Shown: one piece after another, positions 6,165 to 11,967 of the stretch | How the letters are laid out: the number at the start of each line of letters is the position of its first letter | How positions within the stretch are numbered: the stretch's first letter is position 1 | Source of the DNA: Paenibacillaceae bacterium UBA6304 | GTDB lineage: Bacteria > Bacillota > Bacilli > Paenibacillales > Paenibacillaceae | Assembly (NCBI GenBank): GCA_002439285.1 | Contig: DJTQ01000231.1 | Span: 1-11,967 of the forward strand | DNA length: 11,967 nt | Reading direction: 5' to 3' | Notes under the pieces: generated by a model | Database searches by the model: none | What the model saw: only the letters and a program-made list of their open reading frames with translations | Told to the model about the DNA's origin: nothing | Position numbers and translations under genes: made by a program

Positions 6165-6551
6165 TCACTTCTTCTTTTTTTTGGCTTCCGCTTTTTCCAG
6201 GTTTTCAGCTACTCTGAATTTTACGATCTTACTAATTAGCCCATAGGGCAGCGGCTTCTCCAGAGGAAACTGAACGGAACCTTTAGCTCCTTTATATGCC
6301 GATAATTCTTCTTTGAAGGCTTCAATGCCGCTAGGATCGGGATAAAATCCGATATGCTTCGGGAAGGCGGCAAAATGCACCAGATTCCCGTGCAGGGCAA
6401 AAGTAGGCATCTGGTAACTGATTTTTTCGGTTGCTTCAGGCGCTGCAGCTTGAATGACTTCCCTCAAAGTTTGAAGCTTTTCTTGAACTTCAGCGGGGAA
6501 ACTGGCAATATACTCGTCAATCGATTCATAAGCAATTTTCTTATTTTCCAT
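6165..6551 (-). CDS. DUF1801 family protein (iron chaperone/frataxin-like Fra family)
   Basis: The product is 128 residues. The ATG at 6551 has a strong ribosome binding site (AAAGGAGA, about 5 bases upstream). The sequence fits the DUF1801 (YdhG-like) fold: an N-terminal helical part with SIDEYIASFPAEVQEKL (residues 10-26), then EKISYQMPTFALHGNLVHFA, HIGFYPDPSGIEAFKEEL and GSVQFPLEKPLP. B. subtilis YdhG (Fra) of this family is described as a frataxin-like iron chaperone for Fe-S and haem assembly, and databases extend that name to many relatives, so the role here is only presumptive. The tail is lysine-rich (EAKKKKK). It is intact although both neighbours are pseudogenes. The NAT remnant starts 8 bp beyond its stop. 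Confidence 0.85.
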   Translation of the reverse strand: MENKKIAYESIDEYIASFPAEVQEKLQTLREVIQAAAPEATEKISYQMPTFALHGNLVHFAAFPKHIGFYPDPSGIEAFKEELSAYKGAKGSVQFPLEKPLPYGLISKIVKFRVAENLEKAEAKKKKK

Positions 6552-6638
6552 GATCTTCTCCTTTCCACAATCTATTTTATGGTAACCTGAATGCCATTGA
6601 ATTGGAAGATGCTTACTTTGGAAATGGAAAAAAATCGG

Positions 6639-7018
6639 TTACTGAATCTTCAAGAGGCCTACCGTGAAATCGAAAATTTCGGGCTTAGAAAACCATTTGC
6701 CTTTGGCAACCGGATCGGCCCATGTGTTAAAAACCTGTTGTAACAAAGCACCGTAGGTCCGCTCGACGACAAAAGTGCCATGCTTGACAAATCGCTCATT
6801 GCCTGTCAGGACAGACTTGACCTACTCAAGCGACAATCCTAAATCTTTTATCGATAAAATTTGCTGCAGCACCGCCAGGTCGGATTCATTGTACAGCCTG
6901 TGACCGATTCCGTTTTGCCGGATGGCGAGAATAAACCGATCTTATCGTAAAAGCGCAGCGTTCGGACGGTGAGCCCCGTCAGCTTGGCGAGATCCCCGAC
7001 TTTCCAATATCGTTCCAT
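6639..7018 (-). pseudogene. Decayed MerR regulator joined to an SRPBCC/AHSA1-like remnant
   Basis: The start at 7018 (MERYWKVGDLAKLTGLTVRT) follows GAGGGAG and gives a clear MerR helix-turn-helix (LRFYDKIGLFSPS). After about 43 codons a one-base deletion near 6904-6907 shifts the frame. The continuing frame reads HRLYNESDLAVLQQILSIKD then LGLSLE-stop-VKSVLTG, with TAG where MerR proteins usually have Gln. The same frame then passes without interruption into NERFVKHGTFVVERTY and QQVFNTWADPVAKGKWF, the N-terminal strand-helix of the AHSA1/START (SRPBCC) family. It stops at TAA 6639-6641. MerR's dimerisation part and most of the SRPBCC domain are missing. An internal deletion that fused two formerly adjacent genes fits best. 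Confidence 0.82.
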
Positions 7019-7111
7019 AATCAACTCCCTCGTTTTGTTCCACATTTGAAATGGAAATTCCTTGCTAAAGTTGAAATCCGCTGAATTTCGCAAACATAAC
7101 CGATTAAACGC

Positions 7112-8326
7112 TCAACGCCGGGTCAATGCCCAAAAGAGCAAAGCAACGGCGCTTACAGTGGCACCTAGCCAGCAAACCCCTATCCAGCCTGAGTGGGAGT
7201 AAGTCAAGGTGGAAACGATCGAACCGGTCGCGCTGCCTAGGGAATAGAACATCATGTAGGCTGCGGTGAGGCGGCTGCGAGCTTCAGGACGCACGCTCAA
7301 AATCATGCTCTGGTTCGTAACATGCACGGCCTGAACCGCAAAATCAAGAATAATAACCCCGATGATCAATCCCCACAAAGTACGTTCCGTATAACTGATT
7401 GGCAACCATGACGCCAACAGCAGGGCAAGCGAGGCTCCAGTTGTCCGCTGTCCCAAACCGCGATCGGCCAGACTCCCTGCCTTGGCTGCCGCCAATGCTC
7501 CGGCAACTCCGGCAAGACCGAAAGCCCCAATAGCGCTGTGCGATAGAGATAGCGGAGGTGCGCTTAGCGGCAATACAAGGGAAGTCCACAAAATACTGAA
7601 TGCGGTAAATATCAACAGTGCCAGTACACCACGAATACGAAGAGTTTTTTCCTGCACGAACAATAAAATGACCGAACGAATTAATTGAAAATAAGTCAAA
7701 TCCGATTTCTCACGCTCATAATTTGGCAACGCCCGAAATAACATACCGGCCATTAGGAGCATCATTACGGCGGACACCAGGTAGACCGAGCGCCATCCGG
7801 CCAGGTCCGTCAATATACCGGCAACGGTTCGCGCAAGCAGAATACCGATTACGACGCCACTTGTTACCAAGCCGATTATTCGTCCGCGTTCCGAAGGCGC
7901 GGCCAACATCGCAGCGAATGCCACGAGCGTTTGTACGATTGCGGCGAGCAGTCCAACTGCAGCAATACCCGACATCAGAACTGCAGCGGAGGAAGCAGTG
8001 CCAACGACAATCAAAGCTGCAACGGATAAAAGCATTTGACAGACGATCAAGCGGCGCTGATTCAATAAGTCTCCGAGCGGCACTAATAGTAACAAACCCA
8101 ATGCATAGCATATTTGGGTTACGGTGGTGATGATACCGATCGTAGAATGCCCGATGCCGAACTCTCCCGACAGGGCGTCAAGAAGCGGCTGAGCATAGTA
8201 AATGTTGGCGACAGCCATTCCACATGACACAGCAAACAGCAGTGCCACTTTGCGAGACACGGAAGGGAAGGAACCGGATATGGCTTCTTCACCGACATTT
8301 GCTTTTGTTACGTTGACATTTCCCAT
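7112..8326 (-). CDS. MFS transporter (drug/metabolite exporter-like)
   Basis: The product is 404 residues, typical of 12-helix major facilitator proteins. Hydrophobic segments alternate with short charged loops throughout. The first helix carries SCGMAVANIYYAQPLLDALS (residues 34-53), characteristic of the YgaY-like MFS group. The loop between helices 2 and 3 carries a motif-A-like GDLLNQRR (85-92). A polar ~20-residue N-terminus precedes helix 1. It is an integral membrane protein and probably uses the proton gradient. The start at 8326 has only a weak ribosome binding site (GAG about 10 bases upstream). It is divergent from a TetR-family gene, with a palindromic operator at its promoter, so repression by that protein and induction by a transported compound is the simple reading. 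The substrate is unknown. Confidence 0.92.
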   Translation of the reverse strand: MGNVNVTKANVGEEAISGSFPSVSRKVALLFAVSCGMAVANIYYAQPLLDALSGEFGIGHSTIGIITTVTQICYALGLLLLVPLGDLLNQRRLIVCQMLLSVAALIVVGTASSAAVLMSGIAAVGLLAAIVQTLVAFAAMLAAPSERGRIIGLVTSGVVIGILLARTVAGILTDLAGWRSVYLVSAVMMLLMAGMLFRALPNYEREKSDLTYFQLIRSVILLFVQEKTLRIRGVLALLIFTAFSILWTSLVLPLSAPPLSLSHSAIGAFGLAGVAGALAAAKAGSLADRGLGQRTTGASLALLLASWLPISYTERTLWGLIIGVIILDFAVQAVHVTNQSMILSVRPEARSRLTAAYMMFYSLGSATGSIVSTLTYSHSGWIGVCWLGATVSAVALLFWALTRR

Positions 8327-8359
8327 CTTTAATCACTCATTTCCAATTATTTAGTCAAA

Positions 8360-8389
8360 ACAATTACATACCGAACGGTACGTAATTGT
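8360..8389. promoter_or_regulatory. TetR-family operator 1 (MFS promoter)
   Basis: ACAATTACATACCG and CGGTACGTAATTGT are arms around a central AA, matching at 13 of 14 positions. The core TACCGAACGGTA (8369-8380) is a 12-bp repeat whose 5-bp arms match exactly around AA. It lies just downstream of the MFS -10 box on the minus strand, where a bound repressor would block transcription start. It is closely related to the second site at 8500-8511. Confidence 0.82.
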
Positions 8390-8397
8390 CATGGATA

Positions 8398-8427
8398 AAT
8401 ATAGATGGTATTGCGAGGCATTGTCAA
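8398..8427 (-). promoter_or_regulatory. Sigma-A promoter of the MFS gene
   Basis: On the minus strand, TTGACA (plus 8422-8427), an 18-base spacer and TATATT (plus 8398-8403). The predicted start of transcription falls at the edge of operator 1. Confidence 0.75.
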
Positions 8428-8463
8428 GGGGACCAAATGAATAATTGGAAGATGGCAACCATT

Positions 8464-8492
8464 TTGACAACCTAGATTTGCTAAGATACAAT
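8464..8492 (+). promoter_or_regulatory. Sigma-A promoter of the TetR-family gene
   Basis: TTGACA (8464-8469), a 17-base spacer and TACAAT (8487-8492): a near-consensus promoter. The predicted start is about 8499-8500, at the edge of operator 2, giving a ~30-nt leader with the ribosome binding site. Confidence 0.85.
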
Positions 8493-8499
8493 GATAACA

Positions 8500-8511
8500 T
8501 ACTGTTTGGTA
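8500..8511. promoter_or_regulatory. TetR-family operator 2 (autoregulation)
   Basis: TACTGTTTGGTA matches the reverse complement of the operator 1 core (TACCGTTCGGTA) at 10 of 12 positions. It begins at the predicted +1 of the regulator's own promoter and ends just before its ribosome binding site. This suggests negative autoregulation, probably weaker than at operator 1 because its arms are less symmetric. Confidence 0.7.
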
Positions 8512-8529
8512 CAAAAAGGAGGGGGAATC

Positions 8530-9111
8530 ATGGTTCGACCGCGTGAATTTAATGAGGAACAGGCTTTAGATGCGGCAATGCAGGTGTTTTGGGAAAAAGG
8601 ATACGAAGCGACGTCATTGAGCGATTTGACGTCCAGAATGGGGATTCAAAAGCCGAGTATCTACTCAGCCTTTGGAGACAAGAAAGCATTGTTCGAAACG
8701 GCATTGCGTAAATACAATCAATTTCATGCTTCTTCCGTCCGATCCAGACTCCAAAATAAGCCTTCGGTAAAAGAAGGCATCCGAGCATTTTTTGAAGGCT
8801 TGATCGATGAGGAATACGGCGGACAACCTAATCGCGGTTGTTTTTGCATTAATACGATGGCGGAACTTGCCCCGCATGACGAAAAGTTCGAAATCCTGAC
8901 GCGAGAACATCAGATGTATCTGACGGTTATTTTTCAGGAAACGATCGAACGGGGCGTGCGCTCCGGAGAGCTGGCAATCGGCTTGAACCCGAAGGCATTG
9001 GCTCAAACTCTCGTTGTTTTCTTGATAGGACTCACCGTCATGATGAAATCACGTCCCGACCGGCTATTTGTTCAAAATAGCGTGGAGTCGGTCCTTGCAT
9101 TGCTAAACTAA
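8530..9111 (+). CDS. TetR/AcrR family transcriptional regulator
   Basis: The start was set at ATG 8530, preceded by AAAAAGGAGGGGGAATC, rather than the in-frame TTG at 8491, which lies upstream of the predicted transcription start. The product is 193 residues, normal for the family. The N-terminal TetR helix-turn-helix is clear: ALDAAMQVFWEKGYEATSLS (residues 12-31), then LTSRMGIQKPSIYSAFGDKK (33-52). The helical C-terminal part (ligand binding and dimerisation) contains NRGCFCINTMAELAPHDE. It is divergent from the MFS gene and shares a ~200-bp control region with two related palindromes, so it is most likely a local repressor of both genes, released by a small molecule. The ligand is unknown. 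Confidence 0.94.
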   Translation: MVRPREFNEEQALDAAMQVFWEKGYEATSLSDLTSRMGIQKPSIYSAFGDKKALFETALRKYNQFHASSVRSRLQNKPSVKEGIRAFFEGLIDEEYGGQPNRGCFCINTMAELAPHDEKFEILTREHQMYLTVIFQETIERGVRSGELAIGLNPKALAQTLVVFLIGLTVMMKSRPDRLFVQNSVESVLALLN

Positions 9112-9179
9112 CTTGAGAGACCAGTATTTTATTCAAGATCCCTTAGCAAGTCCGGTTGTCGGTCAATCATAAACCAAAA

Positions 9180-9210
9180 GGAGTTCAAGCATATAAACTG
9201 CTTGAACTCC
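9180..9210 (-). terminator. Intrinsic terminator for the DUF4256/rRNA methyltransferase unit
   Basis: GGAGTTCAAGCA (9180-9191) and TGCTTGAACTCC (9199-9210) form a perfect 12-bp stem with a 7-base loop. On the minus strand it is followed by TTTTGGTTT, a usable T-rich tail, and it lies 15 bp beyond the stop at 9225. On the plus strand no T-tract follows directly, so it may only poorly end the tetR transcript. Confidence 0.8.
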
Positions 9211-9224
9211 ATCGGAAATCTTAT

Positions 9225-9803
9225 TTAAACCCTTAGGTAGCCACGGAACCCTCTGGCACCATAATAGGATTCCGCCCCATTGTGGTACAAGAAGATAGTG
9301 TCGTAACGACGATCGCAAAAGACGGCCCCGCCGAGTTTTCTAATGTCTGCGGGTGTCTTCACCCAGCTCGAAGTTTTCAAATCGAAGTTTCCAAGTTTCT
9401 GCAACTCCCGGTATTGCTCCTCCGTTAAAAGCTCGATCGCCATGTCAGCCGCCATCTCTAATGCACTATTTTGCGGCTTATGCTCCTTCCGCGACTCCAA
9501 CGCTTCACGGTCGTAACAAACGCTTCTGCGACCCTTGGGACTTTCCGCCGAACAATCGTAAAAAATGTATTCGTTCGTCGTAAGGGCATGATCAACGACA
9601 TCCGGTTCGCCGCCGGTTCTCTCCATTTCGTGGAGGGACCATAGTTTTTCCGGCTGAGCTTCAAGCTTTGCATGTACATTAGCCCATTCGAGATCTTGAT
9701 GGCGGTTCATGTTTTTCTCAAAGCGCGCTTTCAATATTTTGAGTAGTTCTTCATGCTGTTCCGGAGATAACTCCTTATTGCCGTTGGTGGGACTCACTGT
9801 CAT
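9225..9803 (-). CDS. DUF4256 domain-containing protein
   Basis: The start was set at ATG 9803 because AAGGGAG lies 8 bases upstream of it; the alternative TTG at 9821 would precede the ribosome binding site. The product is 192 residues and soluble, with no signal peptide or membrane segment. The sequence matches the DUF4256 family. Notable parts are the N-terminal helix LSPEQHEELLKILKARFEKN (residues 12-31), HEMERTGGEPDVV (58-70), the block YIFYDCSAESPKGRRSVCYD (79-98), and the aromatic C-terminus DTIFLYHNGAESYYGARGFR (168-187). The family has no established function that I know of. It lies 23 bp downstream of the rRNA methyltransferase gene on the same strand, so the two are probably co-transcribed. 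Confidence 0.88.
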   Translation of the reverse strand: MTVSPTNGNKELSPEQHEELLKILKARFEKNMNRHQDLEWANVHAKLEAQPEKLWSLHEMERTGGEPDVVDHALTTNEYIFYDCSAESPKGRRSVCYDREALESRKEHKPQNSALEMAADMAIELLTEEQYRELQKLGNFDLKTSSWVKTPADIRKLGGAVFCDRRYDTIFLYHNGAESYYGARGFRGYLRV

Positions 9804-9826
9804 ATTAATTTCTCCCTTCAACTAGG

Positions 9827-11347
9827 TTACTCCTTCGTGAGAGACACACAGCACTCCACATGACTTGTCTGCGGGAACATATCTACCGGCTGCACCCATT
9901 CGACACGGTAGCCGCCGTCCGTCAACACCTTGCAATCCTTGGCCAGTGTGGAAGGGTTGCAGGACACGTAGACGAAGCGCTTCGGCTTCGTGCGAAGCAC
10001 CGCTTCGAGGAAGCGCGGGTCCAGGCCGGTGCGCGGCGGGTCGGCGACGATGACGTCCGGGGAGTAGCCGCCCTTCGCCCAGCGCGGGAGCAGCTCTTCC
10101 GCCTGGCCCTGATAGAAGGCCGTATTGGTGCGCCCGTTGCGCACCGCGTTCGCTTTCGCGTCCTCCACGGCCTCAGGGATAGCTTCGATCCCGCGGACCT
10201 CGCTCGCATAAGGAGCGAGCCACAGGCCGATCGTGCCTGTGCCGCAGTAGGCATCGACCACCGTCTCCCGGCCGGTCAGCTTGGCAGCGGCGCGCACCGA
10301 TTCGTACAGCTTCACCGTCTGGATCGGGTTGAGCTGGAAGAAGGCGCGCGGGGACAAAGTGAAATCCAGGTCGCCGAGCGACTCCTGGATACTGTCCTCG
10401 CCCCACAGAATGAACGTCTTATGCCCGAACACGAGCGACGTGTTCTTCGGATTGACGTTCATGGCGATGCTTGTCAGCTCCGGCATGGCGAGCCGGAGCT
10501 CTTTGACAAGCTGCTCGCGTTGCGGCAGCTTGTCGCTCGAGGTGACCAGCGTCACCTGCAGCTGTCCCGACTGGAATCCCCAACGCACGACGATGGTCCG
10601 GACCAGTCCCTGATTGCTTTTCTCCTTGTAAACCGGGATGTTCAACCGCTGCAGGACATTCCGCGTCCGGTCCACGGCTTCGTTAACCTTCGGGTGCTGG
10701 ATTGGGCAGCCGGTAATATCGATCAGCCGGTGTGAATCCATCGCATACAGTCCGGCGATCATACCTTCCTGCTGCATACCCAGTTGTAGCTGGGCCTTGT
10801 TGCGGTAATCCCACGGATGATCCATGCCGAGAATCGGCTTCATGCGAAGATCTTGAAAACCGGCATACCGGGAGAAGGCTTCCCGGACGATATCCTCTTT
10901 AGCAGCCAACTGTCCTTCATAGGACAGATGTTGGATCTGGCATCCGCCGCAGATGCCGAATACCGGACAAGGGGCATCAACCCGGTGGGGGGAACGCTTC
11001 TCGATGTCCGTAATTTTGGCGGCAATATATTTCTGCTCGGAACGGACTACTTCGGCTTTAATAACTTCGTCAGGCAGTGCGCCCTCGATAAATACCGCCT
11101 TGCGGCGGTAGTAGCCGACCCCTTCGCCGTTGATGCCAAGCCGTTTGATCGTCACGATGATCCGGTCGCCAGGCTGAACCTCTTCCGCATTAGTACGCCC
11201 GGCAATACCTGTTCCCGCTTTTTTTCGTTGATGGAAAGGGGCGCTGGATGGACGGGGATTCGATTTCTTCTCATTCCGTGCACCGTTAGACCCTGTATGT
11301 GCTTTGTCTTTATGGTCAAAAGGTTTCTTGTTTCCTGTATTTTTCAT
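9827..11347 (-). CDS. rlmD: 23S rRNA (uracil-C5)-methyltransferase, TrmA/RlmD (RlmCD) family
   Basis: The start was set at ATG 11347 (AGGAGA 12 bases upstream), giving 506 residues; the open frame extends further upstream but without homology. Residues 1-55 form a basic, low-complexity extension. A TRAM RNA-binding domain follows (about 56-115, VQPGDRIIVTIKRLGINGEG). The [4Fe-4S] cysteines are C127, C133 and C136 (CPVFGICGGC), with C214 the likely fourth. The SAM motif VDAYCGTGTIGL is at 364-375 and DPPRTGL at 436-442. The catalytic Cys is C463 in VSCNPSTL, and the general-base Glu is E498 in SHVE. The enzyme makes 5-methyluridine in 23S rRNA; in B. subtilis one such enzyme (RlmCD) modifies two sites. 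DUF4256 follows in the same unit. The C-terminal catalytic half is visibly more GC-rich than the N-terminal part. Confidence 0.95.
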   Translation of the reverse strand: MKNTGNKKPFDHKDKAHTGSNGARNEKKSNPRPSSAPFHQRKKAGTGIAGRTNAEEVQPGDRIIVTIKRLGINGEGVGYYRRKAVFIEGALPDEVIKAEVVRSEQKYIAAKITDIEKRSPHRVDAPCPVFGICGGCQIQHLSYEGQLAAKEDIVREAFSRYAGFQDLRMKPILGMDHPWDYRNKAQLQLGMQQEGMIAGLYAMDSHRLIDITGCPIQHPKVNEAVDRTRNVLQRLNIPVYKEKSNQGLVRTIVVRWGFQSGQLQVTLVTSSDKLPQREQLVKELRLAMPELTSIAMNVNPKNTSLVFGHKTFILWGEDSIQESLGDLDFTLSPRAFFQLNPIQTVKLYESVRAAAKLTGRETVVDAYCGTGTIGLWLAPYASEVRGIEAIPEAVEDAKANAVRNGRTNTAFYQGQAEELLPRWAKGGYSPDVIVADPPRTGLDPRFLEAVLRTKPKRFVYVSCNPSTLAKDCKVLTDGGYRVEWVQPVDMFPQTSHVECCVSLTKE

Positions 11348-11581
11348 AATATCGTCGATTCTCCTGTTAATTTTATCGATTTTACTATACCACGCGTGCG
11401 GAACGAGCACCATGTTTTCGCAAAACCGGCTCAACCCGAAATTCAAACCCTGAGGTACATTGATAGACGTATTTCTTGGAGAGTATATAATAGTAGAGTG
11501 TGCATATCTCATAATTTGCACGATTAAACAGCTATAGCTTTATCTAATATTCACTTACACCGATATAAGGAGTCTAGTTCA

Positions 11582-11967
11582 ATGAATGCTCAAACCACCC
11601 GTCTGGAACAGGCGCAGCAGTTGCTGCAAAAATATTACGGGTATCCCGATTTCCGTGAAGGGCAGCGGAAGATCATTGCCAGTATGCTGGATGGAGCCGA
11701 TACGCTCGGCATCATGCCGACCGGCGGCGGTAAATCGATCTGTTATCAGATTCCGGCGCTCTTGCAGCCTGGTTTGACGCTGGTCGTATCGCCGCTGATT
11801 TCGCTGATGAAAGACCAGGTGGATGCGCTGATCGCGATGGGGATTCCGGCCGCTTATATTAATAGTACGTTATCCGGCAAAGAGGTCAATGACCGCATCC
11901 GCGCCGCAAAACGCGGCGAATTGAAACTGCTCTACGTTGCGCCGGAACGGCTGGAGCTGGACTGGTT
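11582..11967 (+). CDS. recQ: ATP-dependent DNA helicase RecQ, N-terminal part (3' end outside window)
   Basis: The ATG at 11582 follows ATAAGGAG about 10 bases upstream. The 128 visible residues start an SF2 helicase domain of RecQ type. They include the motif 0 region FREGQ (24-28), Walker A GIMPTGGGKSICYQ (43-56), motif Ia SPLISLMKDQV (70-80) and the RecQ-typical YVAPERL (118-124). RecQ unwinds DNA 3' to 5' in recombination and fork repair. The DEAH box, RQC and HRDC domains are beyond the window. It is divergent from the rRNA methyltransferase gene, and the 234 bp between their starts hold no other gene I can support and no convincing promoter pair. Confidence 0.96.
   Translation, partial: MNAQTTRLEQAQQLLQKYYGYPDFREGQRKIIASMLDGADTLGIMPTGGGKSICYQIPALLQPGLTLVVSPLISLMKDQVDALIAMGIPAAYINSTLSGKEVNDRIRAAKRGELKLLYVAPERLELDW

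Larger units (their letters stand above)
8341..8450. repeat. 11-bp inverted repeat flanking the MFS promoter-operator
   Basis: TTCCAATTATT (8341-8351) and AATAATTGGAA (8440-8450) are exact reverse complements that bracket the -35, -10 and operator of the MFS gene. They could be a second regulator site pair or chance in AT-rich DNA. Confidence 0.5.

Noticed and set aside
9860..10735. 291-codon open frame on the plus strand
   Set aside because: It is antisense to the conserved catalytic part of the rRNA methyltransferase gene; its composition is Arg/Leu/Ala/His-rich with no recognisable domain. It results from GC-rich codons on the other strand.
9827..11521. Longer 564-residue form of the rRNA methyltransferase
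   Set aside because: The extra 58 residues have no homology that I recognise and include promoter-like AT-rich DNA; the ATG at 11347 has a ribosome binding site.
10817..11527. 236-codon open frame on the plus strand
   Set aside because: It overlaps the N-terminal half of the same methyltransferase gene in antisense, with no domain and no ribosome binding site of note.

Overview
The window looks like chromosomal DNA from a Gram-positive Bacillota, most likely Paenibacillus or a close relative in the Paenibacillaceae. The evidence is moderate GC, strong AGGAGG-type ribosome binding sites, the split SdaAB/SdaAA serine dehydratase, a tandem glycine riboswitch, and many Bacillus-type housekeeping proteins. 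The genus is an inference from family resemblance; no search was run.

Layout. (1) 1-459 is the 3' end of an ABC-transporter ATPase gene. (2) 460-2510 holds a structured ~124-bp element, a tandem glycine riboswitch with its own terminator hairpin, the sdaAB-sdaAA operon for iron-sulfur L-serine dehydratase, and a strong terminator that probably works in both directions. (3) 2540-3124 (minus strand) encodes a LOG-family nucleotide phosphoribohydrolase-like protein. (4) 3250-7018 is mostly decayed DNA: a cluster of short repeats, a broken IS110-family (IS1111-like) element with a ~390-nt non-coding 3' flank, a nonsense-mutated methyltransferase, an arylamine N-acetyltransferase remnant with several lesions, and a MerR/SRPBCC remnant. 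One small intact gene (DUF1801/iron chaperone-like) survives inside it. (5) 7112-9111 is an intact divergent pair, an MFS exporter and a TetR-family regulator. The 200 bp between them hold two good sigma-A promoters and two matching palindromic operator sites. (6) 9225-11347 (minus strand) is a probable two-gene unit, a TrmA/RlmD-type 23S rRNA uracil methyltransferase followed by a DUF4256 protein. (7) 11582-11967 is the start of recQ, running off the window.

How the genes work together. The glycine riboswitch in front of sdaAB-sdaAA suggests that excess glycine, via conversion to serine, switches on serine breakdown to pyruvate and ammonia. The TetR protein probably represses both itself and the MFS exporter through the shared 12-bp site. 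The middle region shows no working pathway. Its most interesting parts are the non-coding flank of the IS110-like element, where a bridge RNA/seekRNA would be expected, and the repeat cluster it abuts. I did not find an intact, clearly undescribed defence or metabolic system.
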